From an uncultured Clostridia bacterium (GTDB lineage Bacteria; Bacillota; Clostridia; Lachnospirales; Lachnospiraceae): 8,691 nucleotides of DNA. The stretch is taken from assembly GCA_946186175.1 (NCBI GenBank), contig CAMHMG010000124.1, positions 1 to 8,691 of the forward strand, given 5' to 3'. Shown piece by piece: positions 1 to 6,267 of the stretch. The translations under genes were made by a program, and so were the position numbers. Each line of letters begins with the position of its first letter. The first letter of the stretch is position 1. The notes beneath the pieces were generated by a model. That model saw only the letters and a program-made list of their open reading frames with translations. It was not told the DNA's origin and ran no database searches.

Positions 1-693
1 TATCTGACATATCTTATATTTCTTCTTCCTGCAATGATACTTGGTTTTTGGGCTCAGATGAAGGTTAAGGGAACATTTAACAAATACAACATGATAGAGA
101 ATTCCAGAGGGATGACCGGTGCTCAGACGGCCCGGATGGTGCTTGATCAGAATGGTCTTTCCTATGTTGGGATTGAACATATTCCAGGGGAATTGACAGA
201 CCACTATGATCCTCGCAGTAATGTTATCAGATTATCGAGTTCAGTTTATAATTCGACATCGATAGGAGCTATTGGTGTTGCGGCTCATGAGGCCGGGCAT
301 GCGGTTCAGCATGCTGAAGGATATGCGCCTATCAAAGTCAGAAATGCAATTATTCCTGCCTGCAATATCGGCTCGAGAGTTGGCCCTATTATGATAATAA
401 TAGGATGTATGTTGGCAGGTTCAACAGGAAGAGCTCTTATATTTTTCGGAATAACACTGTTTTCTTTAGTAGCTTTGTTTCAGTTGGTAACTCTTCCGGT
501 TGAGTTTGATGCTTCGGGAAGGGCTCTTGAGGTGATAAGAGACAATGGAATTTTTGATGACGAAGATTACGATGGAGCAAAGAAGGTGCTTACTGCTGCT
601 GCGATGACTTATGTGGCGGCTCTAGTAACTACACTCTCACAGATATTATATTATGCAGTCAGATTTTTGGGAGTTGGGAGAAGGCGTGATTGA
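1..693 (+). CDS. Membrane zinc metallopeptidase, YugP-like (5' end cut)
   Basis: Probable membrane-bound neutral zinc metallopeptidase of the YugP family (Zn_peptidase_2). Its physiological substrate is not established as far as I know. The frame is open from base 1, so the ATG at 34 is probably internal and the true start lies just outside the window. About 230 codons are visible, close to the usual family length of about 225-230, so little is missing. Seen: a hydrophobic N-terminus followed by the family-typical stretch NSRGMTGAQ; the zinc-binding HEAGH motif encoded at 286-300; a pair of hydrophobic segments encoded at roughly 380-500, directly before LPVEFDAS; and a final hydrophobic segment before a basic tail, GRRRD. 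In Clostridia this gene often sits with fmt/def/rsmB translation genes; the next gene here is unrelated. It is transcribed away from the left edge. Family assignment is confident, specific function is not. Confidence 0.9.
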   Translation, partial: YLTYLIFLLPAMILGFWAQMKVKGTFNKYNMIENSRGMTGAQTARMVLDQNGLSYVGIEHIPGELTDHYDPRSNVIRLSSSVYNSTSIGAIGVAAHEAGHAVQHAEGYAPIKVRNAIIPACNIGSRVGPIMIIIGCMLAGSTGRALIFFGITLFSLVALFQLVTLPVEFDASGRALEVIRDNGIFDDEDYDGAKKVLTAAAMTYVAALVTTLSQILYYAVRFLGVGRRRD

Positions 694-699
694 ATGAAG

Positions 700-714
700 T
701 TAAGAATTTCTTAA
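700..714. repeat. 15-bp palindrome next to promoter -35
   Basis: TTAAGAA-T-TTCTTAA is a perfect 7-bp inverted repeat with a 1-base centre. It begins 7 bases after the peptidase stop codon and ends one base before the predicted -35 box at 716. It could be an operator, or part of a weak AT-only terminator for the peptidase gene. The sequence does not decide between these. Confidence 0.4.
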
Positions 715-715
715 T

Positions 716-744
716 TTGACGGATTGTTTTTTTGGTGGTAAACT
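716..744 (+). promoter_or_regulatory. Sigma-A-type promoter for the DUF1002 gene
   Basis: The -35 box TTGACG (716-721) and -10 box TAAACT (739-744) are separated by exactly 17 bases. The -35 matches consensus at 5 of 6 positions and the -10 at 4 of 6. Transcription would start near 751, giving a leader of about 145 nt before the gene at 897. Confidence 0.6.
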
Positions 745-793
745 CTCTGATGAAATTATGGGTAATATTGAATATATGTAACTGTTAGACGGC

Positions 794-840
794 ATATACT
801 ATTCAGTGCCGGTCGCACGCGAATGTATATTTTGCTATAC
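794..840 (+). promoter_or_regulatory. Structured 5' leader with two competing hairpins
   Basis: One hairpin pairs 794-799 (ATATAC) with 825-830 (GTATAT), 801-804 (ATTC) with 821-824 (GAAT), and 806-809 (GTGC) with 815-818 (GCAC), closing the loop CGGTC. A second, shorter hairpin uses the same GTATA (825-829) to pair with TATAC (836-840). The two cannot form together. I do not recognise a known riboswitch class here. It could be a regulatory leader, an RNA-stability element or chance in AT-rich DNA. Confidence 0.35.
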
Positions 841-896
841 GACAGACATATATTTAATCAATAATTAAACAGAATAGCATTAAGGAGGACCTTGTG

Positions 897-1808
897 ATGA
901 GAAAGATGTATAAGGGTATATCGGCTGTTTTAATGGCAGTGGTTATTGTATGTTCGCTTCCTGCAGCGGGACTGACGGCACGCGCTGATGCGTTGTCTGA
1001 TGCAGCGCCTGAGGATGTATATGTATCATTTGGAGCAGATCTTAAAGATGATGAGAAAGATAAGGTTATGGACCTTATGGGAATTGATGAGGATGATCTT
1101 TCGGATTATACGGTCGGAGAGATAACTAATGATGATGAACACGAATATCTTGGAGATTATCTTGATGATAGTGTTATCGGTTCAAGAGCTTTATCATCTG
1201 TTGTTGTAATTGTTGGACAAGAGGGTGACGGTATTGATGTAGAAACAAAGAATATTTCTTACTGTACACCGGGAATGTATACTAATGCGTTAATTACAGC
1301 AGGTATCAAAGACGCAGAGGTGATTGTTGCGGGACCATTTGAGATAACAGGTACTGCAGCGCTTGTGGGTGCGATGAGAGCATATTCGGCACTCACTGGT
1401 GAGACTATCTCATCTGCAAGTATGGATACTGCGGTTAATGAGCTTGTAGTAACAAGTCAGATGGCTCAGGAAGGTAATATTAATGCAGAGGATGTAGAAC
1501 AGTTGATGGCATTTGTTAAGGCTAAGGTTGTTGAGGAAAATCTTGATAATGAAGAGGCTATTGGCAAGGCTATAGACCAGGGCGCCTCAGAGCTTGGCAT
1601 ATCAGTTTCTGATGATGAGAAAGCTACTATAATTTCTCTTATGAAGAAGATCAATGCTCTTGACTTAGATGTTGACAGCATGAAGGAACAGGCAAAGGAT
1701 CTGTTTAATAAGCTTGAAGATATGGGAATCGATAAGGAACAGGCAAAGAATTTCTTTCAGAAGATAGTTGATGCGCTTACTGAATTCTTTGAAAAATTAT
1801 TTGGTTAA
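897..1808 (+). CDS. Secreted DUF1002 (YpuA-like) protein
   Basis: DUF1002-family exported protein, related to B. subtilis YpuA, of unknown biochemical function. Seen: a signal peptide (basic start RKMYK, hydrophobic core, probable cleavage after TARADA near residue 32); the family-typical opening VSFGADLKDDEK (about 44-55); IGSRALSSV (about 95-103); and the conserved block around NALITAGIKDAEV to GTAALVGAMRAY (about 130-164). The C-terminal half is a run of charged helices ending in an amphipathic FFEKLFG tail. No later membrane segment or wall-sorting motif is seen, so it is probably released or loosely envelope-associated. The start is chosen as ATG 897, 8 bases after AAGGAGG (882-888). GTG 894 in the same frame, only 5 bases after that site, is the alternative and adds one Met. 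The gene has its own promoter and a long structured leader. Only the family name is secure. Confidence 0.88.
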   Translation: MRKMYKGISAVLMAVVIVCSLPAAGLTARADALSDAAPEDVYVSFGADLKDDEKDKVMDLMGIDEDDLSDYTVGEITNDDEHEYLGDYLDDSVIGSRALSSVVVIVGQEGDGIDVETKNISYCTPGMYTNALITAGIKDAEVIVAGPFEITGTAALVGAMRAYSALTGETISSASMDTAVNELVVTSQMAQEGNINAEDVEQLMAFVKAKVVEENLDNEEAIGKAIDQGASELGISVSDDEKATIISLMKKINALDLDVDSMKEQAKDLFNKLEDMGIDKEQAKNFFQKIVDALTEFFEKLFG

Positions 1809-1814
1809 TATTGT

Positions 1815-1826
1815 CTATTATAATAG
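1815..1826. repeat. 12-bp perfect palindrome in the DUF1002-sfp gap
   Basis: CTATTATAATAG begins 6 bases after the DUF1002 stop codon and contains a perfect TATAAT. No credible -35 box sits 16-18 bases upstream, so I do not call a promoter. The remaining 92-base gap is very AT-rich and shows no GC-containing terminator. The following gene may therefore be partly co-transcribed with DUF1002. Confidence 0.25.
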
Positions 1827-1900
1827 GAAGAATTTTATAGAAGAGAATACAATAAAATTTTTGTTTATTAAGTATTGGTATAACTTGTGGGAATAATTAT

Positions 1901-2635
1901 ATGTTAAAATGTTATTATATGGATCTTGAAAGTGACTGCTCTGAAGAGCAGTCGCTTGTGTTATATAAAACTTTATTGCCGGATAGAAAAGACAAAGTTG
2001 ACAGGCTTAAAAATATAGACATGAAGAAAAAACAGATTTTGACCAGTGCTTTTTTGCAGTATGTTCTTAGCGCCTGTTTGAATATTCCGATAAAGGATAT
2101 ACGGTTTAATTATAATTCATATGGAAAACCTTCCATAGATATGTCGGATATATATTTTAATATGTCTCATTCGGGGAGCTATGTCATAGTGGCGATTAGT
2201 GATCATCCTGTGGGTGTTGATGTCGAGAGAAGACGTAATGACAGGATAGGAGTTGCAAAGAGATGTTTCTGTAAAGAGGAATATGAATATATTACCGGTG
2301 GGGGAGACAAAGATGAAGTGCTGGATAGGTTTCTTTTATATTGGACAATGAAAGAAGCTTATGTCAAATATATAGGAATGGGACTGGCAGTGCCGTTAAA
2401 CTCTTTTAAGATTATTTATGATAATGAAGATTGTTATCGGATTGATGCGGGTGATGAGCCCTATAATGGGGTATATGAGATGAAAAAAGATGTTTTGCTG
2501 ACATCATTTCGGCTCGATTTAGAATATAGGTTTTCTATATGTTGCGAAAGAGGATGCCTTAATGATTATAAAGAAACTAAATATAGTGTTTTAGATACAA
2601 ATAAGGTCGAACTGAATGCCCTGTTTGGTGCATGA
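1901..2635 (+). CDS. 4'-phosphopantetheinyl transferase, Sfp superfamily
   Basis: Transfers the 4'-phosphopantetheine arm of coenzyme A to a serine of carrier proteins (ACP/PCP) in the cytoplasm. At 244 aa it matches the long, pseudodimeric Sfp/HetI/AcpT type rather than the AcpS type of about 120 aa. Seen: GKP (75-77) and NMSHS (87-91), typical of the CoA-binding half; VGVDVE (104-109), with Mg-binding Asp107 and Glu109; and WTMKEAYVK (148-156), with the catalytic/metal Glu152. The C-terminus after about 215 is poorly conserved and rich in Asn and Lys. The ribosome site is weak (GTGGGA, 1887-1892, 8 bases from ATG), suggesting low expression. No PKS, NRPS or carrier protein gene is in the window, so the partner could be the housekeeping fatty-acid ACP or a cluster elsewhere. 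It could be named sfp, but the substrate is unknown, so I leave the symbol empty. Confidence 0.92.
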   Translation: MLKCYYMDLESDCSEEQSLVLYKTLLPDRKDKVDRLKNIDMKKKQILTSAFLQYVLSACLNIPIKDIRFNYNSYGKPSIDMSDIYFNMSHSGSYVIVAISDHPVGVDVERRRNDRIGVAKRCFCKEEYEYITGGGDKDEVLDRFLLYWTMKEAYVKYIGMGLAVPLNSFKIIYDNEDCYRIDAGDEPYNGVYEMKKDVLLTSFRLDLEYRFSICCERGCLNDYKETKYSVLDTNKVELNALFGA

Positions 2636-2675
2636 AATATATGTTTTGTGCGATTTGTCGGAAATTTTTGGATTG

Positions 2676-2697
2676 ATATTCCATTTATGGATATTTT
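2676..2697 (+). terminator. Weak candidate terminator after the Sfp gene
   Basis: ATAT-(T)-CCA at 2676-2683 pairs with TGG-ATAT at 2688-2694 around the loop TTTA, followed by TTT and, further on, TATTTTTG. This is a 7-bp stem with one bulged T and low GC, so termination would be inefficient. It sits between the Sfp stop and the next promoter, where a terminator would be expected. Confidence 0.3.
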
Positions 2698-2717
2698 AAC
2701 TATTTTTGTATTTTCTG

Positions 2718-2746
2718 TTGACAAATGAAAATGTATGGTGTATTCT
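2718..2746 (+). promoter_or_regulatory. Strong sigma-A-type promoter for the BIG2 protein gene
   Basis: A perfect TTGACA (2718-2723), a 17-base spacer and TATTCT (2741-2746) make up the promoter. An AT-rich tract with runs of T lies just upstream (2694-2715), where an UP element would act. Transcription would start near 2753, giving a leader of about 30 nt with a strong ribosome site (AAGGAGAGG, 2767-2775). This matches the high-expression codon use of the gene. Confidence 0.7.
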
Positions 2747-2783
2747 AACACCGATACAAATTAAAGAAGGAGAGGATATCAAG

Positions 2784-3866
2784 ATGAAGAAAATGGCAAA
2801 AACTGCTGTAGTTGCTCTTGCATTAGCATTATCATTAAGCTTTGCTGTAAGCACAACTGCAGACGCAAAAGTCAAAGTATCAAAAGTAACTTCTGTTAAC
2901 AAGTTGACTGGTTCTAAGTCAATCACTTTAACAAAGGGCAAGAAAGCTACTTTGAAGACAACTGTTACAGTTAAGCCTAACAAGGCAGCTAACAAGAAGG
3001 TAACTTACAAGTCTTCAAAGAAGAGCGTAGCTACTGTTACTAAGAAGGGTGTAATCACAGCTAAGAAAGTTGGTTCAGCTAAGATCACTGTAACTTCTAA
3101 GAAGAACAGCAAGAAGAAAGCTACTGTTAAAGTTAAGGTTGTTGCTGGTAAGGTAACAAAGGTTGCTCTTACTGCTGCTGCTACTGAGATCAAGATTGGT
3201 GAGTCAACAACAGTTTCAGCTAAGGTTAGTACAAAGGGTAAGAAGCCTAACAAGAAACTTGTTTGGAAGACAAGCGATTCTAAGATTGCTACAGTAGATG
3301 AGAAGGGTAACGTTTCAGGTGTTGCTGAAGGTAAAGTAACAATCACAGCTACTTCTACAGATGGTACTAAGAAGAGTGCTAAAGTAGAGATCTCAGTTGT
3401 TAAGAAGACTACTACTCTTGCTCTTAAGGACAAGACTCCTGTTAAGGCTACTGTTAAGTTCGTAGCTGGAACAAAGAACGACAAGATTGCTGAAGATGTT
3501 GAAAAGGCAGTTGCAATGTTAGGTGCTAAGGACAAAGAAGTAACACTTAAGATTGATGGCAAAGAGTACAAAGTTAAGGGATCTGACGCTAAGGCTAAGA
3601 TCGCAGCTAAGGCTAATGCTAAGAGTTCTGTAGTTGTTGAGGCAACAACAGATGCTACATACAGCCTTGCAAGCGCTGTATTCACACCAGCAACAGTTGA
3701 GTCTATCACACTTAATGATGTTACATTCTCTAAGATTACTGCAACATCATTCAACATTGGTAACACAACTTATACTTACACAGCATCTGGAAAGAATGTT
3801 GTAGTAGATGGTCATGTTGCAGCTGATTTTGCTAAGGTAACAGCAATCACAGCTACACAGAACTAA
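2784..3866 (+). CDS. Secreted lysine-rich protein with two BIG2 (Ig-like) domains
   Basis: Exported 360-residue protein, probably an abundant envelope or surface component. The start is ATG 2784, 8 bases after the purine-rich site ending at 2775; upstream in-frame codons lie within the promoter. Seen: a signal peptide MKKMAKTAVV... with probable cleavage after ADA (about residue 28); a first BIG2 domain at about 37-120 (VTYKSSKKSVATVTKKGVI is the signature core); a second at about 124-206 (VWKTSDSKIATVDEKGNVS); and an unrecognised C-terminal region of about 150 residues. By hand count it has 69 Lys, no Arg, no Cys and one Trp. Codon use is narrow (AAG, GCT, GTT/GTA, ACT/ACA), unlike the neighbouring genes, which suggests very high expression. 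There is no LPXTG, SLH or C-terminal membrane anchor, so any wall attachment would be non-covalent, perhaps through positive charge to teichoic acids or acidic polysaccharide (inference). It has its own promoter and terminator. Confidence 0.9.
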   Translation: MKKMAKTAVVALALALSLSFAVSTTADAKVKVSKVTSVNKLTGSKSITLTKGKKATLKTTVTVKPNKAANKKVTYKSSKKSVATVTKKGVITAKKVGSAKITVTSKKNSKKKATVKVKVVAGKVTKVALTAAATEIKIGESTTVSAKVSTKGKKPNKKLVWKTSDSKIATVDEKGNVSGVAEGKVTITATSTDGTKKSAKVEISVVKKTTTLALKDKTPVKATVKFVAGTKNDKIAEDVEKAVAMLGAKDKEVTLKIDGKEYKVKGSDAKAKIAAKANAKSSVVVEATTDATYSLASAVFTPATVESITLNDVTFSKITATSFNIGNTTYTYTASGKNVVVDGHVAADFAKVTAITATQN

Positions 3867-3875
3867 TTAATAGTT

Positions 3876-3892
3876 ATTAATTGACAATTAAT
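3876..3892. promoter_or_regulatory. Inverted repeat containing TTGACA upstream of the kinase operon
   Basis: ATTAATTG-A-CAATTAAT is a perfect 8-bp inverted repeat with a 1-base centre, and it contains a consensus -35 (TTGACA, 3881-3886). A possible -10, TATACA (3902-3907), lies only 15 bases downstream, shorter than ideal. The promoter call is therefore tentative, but a -35 inside a palindrome is a typical operator layout. If used, transcription would begin inside the following hairpin. Confidence 0.35.
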
Positions 3893-3904
3893 TTATAACT
3901 TTAT

Positions 3905-3945
3905 ACATAAGCTGTTGGATGAGTGTCCAGCAGCTTATGTTCTGT
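3905..3945 (+). terminator. Rho-independent terminator of the BIG2 protein gene
   Basis: A 15-bp stem pairs 3905-3919 with 3926-3940: ten perfect pairs ACATAAGCTG/CAGCTTATGT, then TTGGA/TCCAG with one G-T wobble. The loop is TGAGTG. The 3' side is T-rich but not a clean T run (TTATGTTCTGT), so it may let some transcription into the downstream operon, whose first gene starts 48 bases later. Confidence 0.75.
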
Positions 3946-3965
3946 CAAAGAGGATTAAATTGATT

Positions 3966-3977
3966 TTATACGTATAA
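3966..3977. repeat. 12-bp palindrome abutting the operon ribosome site
   Basis: TTATACGTATAA is a perfect palindrome directly before CGGAGG (3978-3983), the ribosome site of the first operon gene. Its position suits a DNA operator or a small RNA hairpin limiting ribosome access. No function is demonstrable from sequence. Confidence 0.3.
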
Positions 3978-3988
3978 CGGAGGCATTT

Positions 3989-5479
3989 ATGTTCGGAATC
4001 AATAAAAGGAACAAGGTTAAATACATAATTATACTTGGGATAATGGTATTATCATGTGTGATGATTCCTAATAAGGTTGTATTTGCAGGAGACATTAACA
4101 GTAATGAAGCGGGGTTGATTGCTGCTGCAAGTGGAACATTTGAATATGATGGAAAGACATATCGTGCCGGATCCGCGTATATTAATTCACTTACCGCATA
4201 TCTGTCAGGAGATGATGTGGATCTTACTGCTGAACAGTGCCAAAGTGCAATGTCGCAAATGTATGGCAGTGTTGCGGAGGGTGTTGAAAGAGGATATCTA
4301 TACGAAGTTGGTGGAGAACAGCAATCCTCTGACAGCTCATCTCCATCTTCGGCATATTCTGATGATGAAGGTGATGATGCAAGCGGGAAGACTGATAAAA
4401 AGGCTGATGAGAAGCCAGATAGTACCTCAAACAATAACAGTGATACGCTTGATAGTGACCCGAAAACATCTTCGGAAGATTTGAATGTATGGGACTCAAT
4501 GTCTAATCAGACAGAAGCTAAGAATAAGCTTCAGAATCGTCCGGAACAGGAAGATGCTAATGCATCTGTTAAACTTGAGGACGGAGATATTGTTGTAACG
4601 ACAAAGGATAATGAGACAATCAGTTTATCGAAAAAAGAGCAGCTTATTCCGGATAAAGTAATATATTTGATCGATATGATAGCTGTTATTGTATTGGCAG
4701 TTACATTGATCTGTGCAGTGATTCTGTTGATGACAAAATGTATGGTATTTATTAAACCAAAGAGCCGAAGAGCAAGACCCGGACATACCAGGAGAAGAAA
4801 GATAAGAAGATATACCAGAAATATTATGACTATAACGACGGCTATTTCATTTATTGTTATTTTTCTAATGGCAGGGTTATATATAAGTGTTTTTAATAAG
4901 AACACAATAATGCAGAATATGCAGTCAAGCGGTTATTTTAGATATGCATATTCAGAATATATTTCGGAAAAGGCACAAGAGTTTAAGGATACTAATTCCA
5001 TTTTGGGAGAAATATTAAGTTATGATGATTTCCTATTCAATGTAAAACAGAATTCAATTAAAATATTAGATGGTGAAACTGATGTGAGAATACCGGAGAG
5101 TAATGTCTCTCCGTATATAACTAATGTTAAGAAGAGTTATATGAAGGCGTTCTCGATTGGTGGTATATTATTTATCATTAATGCGATAATAGGTATTATA
5201 TTCATGATATTTATGGATCAGAAGAGGGAACGTGGAGTTAAACATACAGCTTTTGCTGATTTGATCGCAAGTGCATTGGTGGTTGCTGTTACCATATATA
5301 TGGCATTTGTTAAACCATACCTGCATTTATATATAGAACCGGATTATTTGTATTTGTTCATAATGGAGTGTATCTTATGGAGCGTTAAAGTTATGACAAG
5401 TATTTCCGCTTTTGCAGTTGTACTTGCAATGTTGCTGATTGGTATATATAATTCTATGAGAAATAGATCGGATTCGTAG
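3989..5479 (+). CDS. Unrecognised multi-pass membrane protein with acidic extracytoplasmic domain
   Basis: I do not recognise this 496-residue family. Seen: a signal peptide at 1-33 (cleavage near VVFA); a small N-terminal domain at about 38-106 with FEYDGKTYRAG and DDVDLTAEQCQSAMSQMYG; an acidic Ser/Asp/Lys-rich linker at about 110-190 containing AYSDDEGDD (122-130); and then five predicted membrane segments at about 225-249, 279-301, 388-408, 422-441 and 467-487. A very basic loop (256-277, many Arg/Lys) follows the first segment and a second basic loop (411-419) follows the third. By the positive-inside rule the N-domain and the loop 302-387 are outside and the C-terminus inside. CGGAGG (3978-3983) lies 5 bases before ATG. 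Its stop codon overlaps the ribosome site of the phosphatase gene, so the two are probably translationally coupled. Inferred role: a surface sensor or export partner of the BY-kinase module; this is not demonstrated. Confidence 0.85.
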   Translation: MFGINKRNKVKYIIILGIMVLSCVMIPNKVVFAGDINSNEAGLIAAASGTFEYDGKTYRAGSAYINSLTAYLSGDDVDLTAEQCQSAMSQMYGSVAEGVERGYLYEVGGEQQSSDSSSPSSAYSDDEGDDASGKTDKKADEKPDSTSNNNSDTLDSDPKTSSEDLNVWDSMSNQTEAKNKLQNRPEQEDANASVKLEDGDIVVTTKDNETISLSKKEQLIPDKVIYLIDMIAVIVLAVTLICAVILLMTKCMVFIKPKSRRARPGHTRRRKIRRYTRNIMTITTAISFIVIFLMAGLYISVFNKNTIMQNMQSSGYFRYAYSEYISEKAQEFKDTNSILGEILSYDDFLFNVKQNSIKILDGETDVRIPESNVSPYITNVKKSYMKAFSIGGILFIINAIIGIIFMIFMDQKRERGVKHTAFADLIASALVVAVTIYMAFVKPYLHLYIEPDYLYLFIMECILWSVKVMTSISAFAVVLAMLLIGIYNSMRNRSDS

Positions 5480-5490
5480 GAGAAAATATA

Positions 5491-6219
5491 ATGGAGTATT
5501 TTGATATACACTGTCATATACTGCCAGGAGTTGATGACGGTGCCCAGACAAAGGAAGAATCGCTTTCTATGATTGATCTGTCATATAATGAAGGGACAAG
5601 AGATATAATCTTCACGCCTCATTATATGAGAGGAAAGAATAAGTATACTCGTGAAGAACTTCGGCAAAGATATGAAGAGTTTAAGAAGGAAGTACAGGAA
5701 AAGTATCCTGATCTTAGATTGTATTTTGGAAATGAGGTTCTTTATGAAGAGGGTATTATTCAGGATTTGAAGGATGGCAAGATCCAGACGATGAATGATA
5801 CTAAGTATGTTTTAGTGGAATTCAATATTAGGACAAGTTATAGTCAGATATTTGAGGCTATGCAGAAGATAGAAAATGCCAGATTTCGACCAATAATAGC
5901 GCATGTAGAGCGATATAGATGTCTGTTTAAGCACATAGAGAGGATAGAAGAGCTGATTAGAATGGAAGTGCTTCTGCAGATGAACATATCGAGTGTTTAC
6001 GGAGGCATTTTAGACGAGAATGCCAGATGGTGTAAGAAACTGGTGCGGGAAGGGCATATAAGCTTCTTTGGTACAGATGCTCATGACATGGAAGAAAGAG
6101 CACCATACATTAATGATTATGTAGCTTGGATTGAAAAAAAATGTGGTTTGGATTATCTGGAAAAAACTTTTCGTGATAATCCGCAAAAAATGATTGAAAA
6201 TAAATACATTTTTGATTAA
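5491..6219 (+). CDS. cpsB: Protein-tyrosine phosphatase, CpsB/YwqE (PHP) type
   Basis: Metal-dependent phosphatase that removes phosphate from the tyrosine tail of BY-kinases; cytoplasmic. In polysaccharide loci this family opposes CpsD. The 242 aa match the usual family length. Seen: DIHCHILPGVDDG (5-17), with PHP metal ligands His7 and His9; TPHY (42-45); FGNEV (79-83); the AHVERY block (137-142); and GTDAHD (194-199), with Asp196 and His198. All signature blocks are present, so it is probably active. ATG 5491 is preceded by GGAGA (5479-5483), which overlaps the TAG of the upstream gene (spacing 11 bases), implying coupling. The position before the adaptor and kinase genes supports the assignment over other PHP enzymes such as histidinol phosphatase. 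Confidence 0.94.
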   Translation: MEYFDIHCHILPGVDDGAQTKEESLSMIDLSYNEGTRDIIFTPHYMRGKNKYTREELRQRYEEFKKEVQEKYPDLRLYFGNEVLYEEGIIQDLKDGKIQTMNDTKYVLVEFNIRTSYSQIFEAMQKIENARFRPIIAHVERYRCLFKHIERIEELIRMEVLLQMNISSVYGGILDENARWCKKLVREGHISFFGTDAHDMEERAPYINDYVAWIEKKCGLDYLEKTFRDNPQKMIENKYIFD

Positions 6220-6267
6220 ACTAGTAACTGGCGCATGTGAGGAAAGAATATAGGAGATTATACTATC

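Noticed and set aside
750..788. A 12-codon ATG reading frame (MKLWVILNICNC) at the predicted start of the DUF1002 transcript
   Set aside because: It has no ribosome site, would have to be translated as a leaderless message, and has no run of regulatory codons like an attenuation peptide.
2706..2783. N-terminal extension of the BIG2 protein from an upstream ATG
   Set aside because: It would start inside the promoter, upstream of the -10 box, and would bury the clear signal peptide that begins at 2784 after a good ribosome site.
3005..3766. Long open frame on the minus strand opposite the BIG2 gene
   Set aside because: It is a by-product of the narrow codon use of the + strand gene. It has no ribosome site, and its product is low-complexity Val/Leu/Thr/Ala-rich sequence unlike a real protein.
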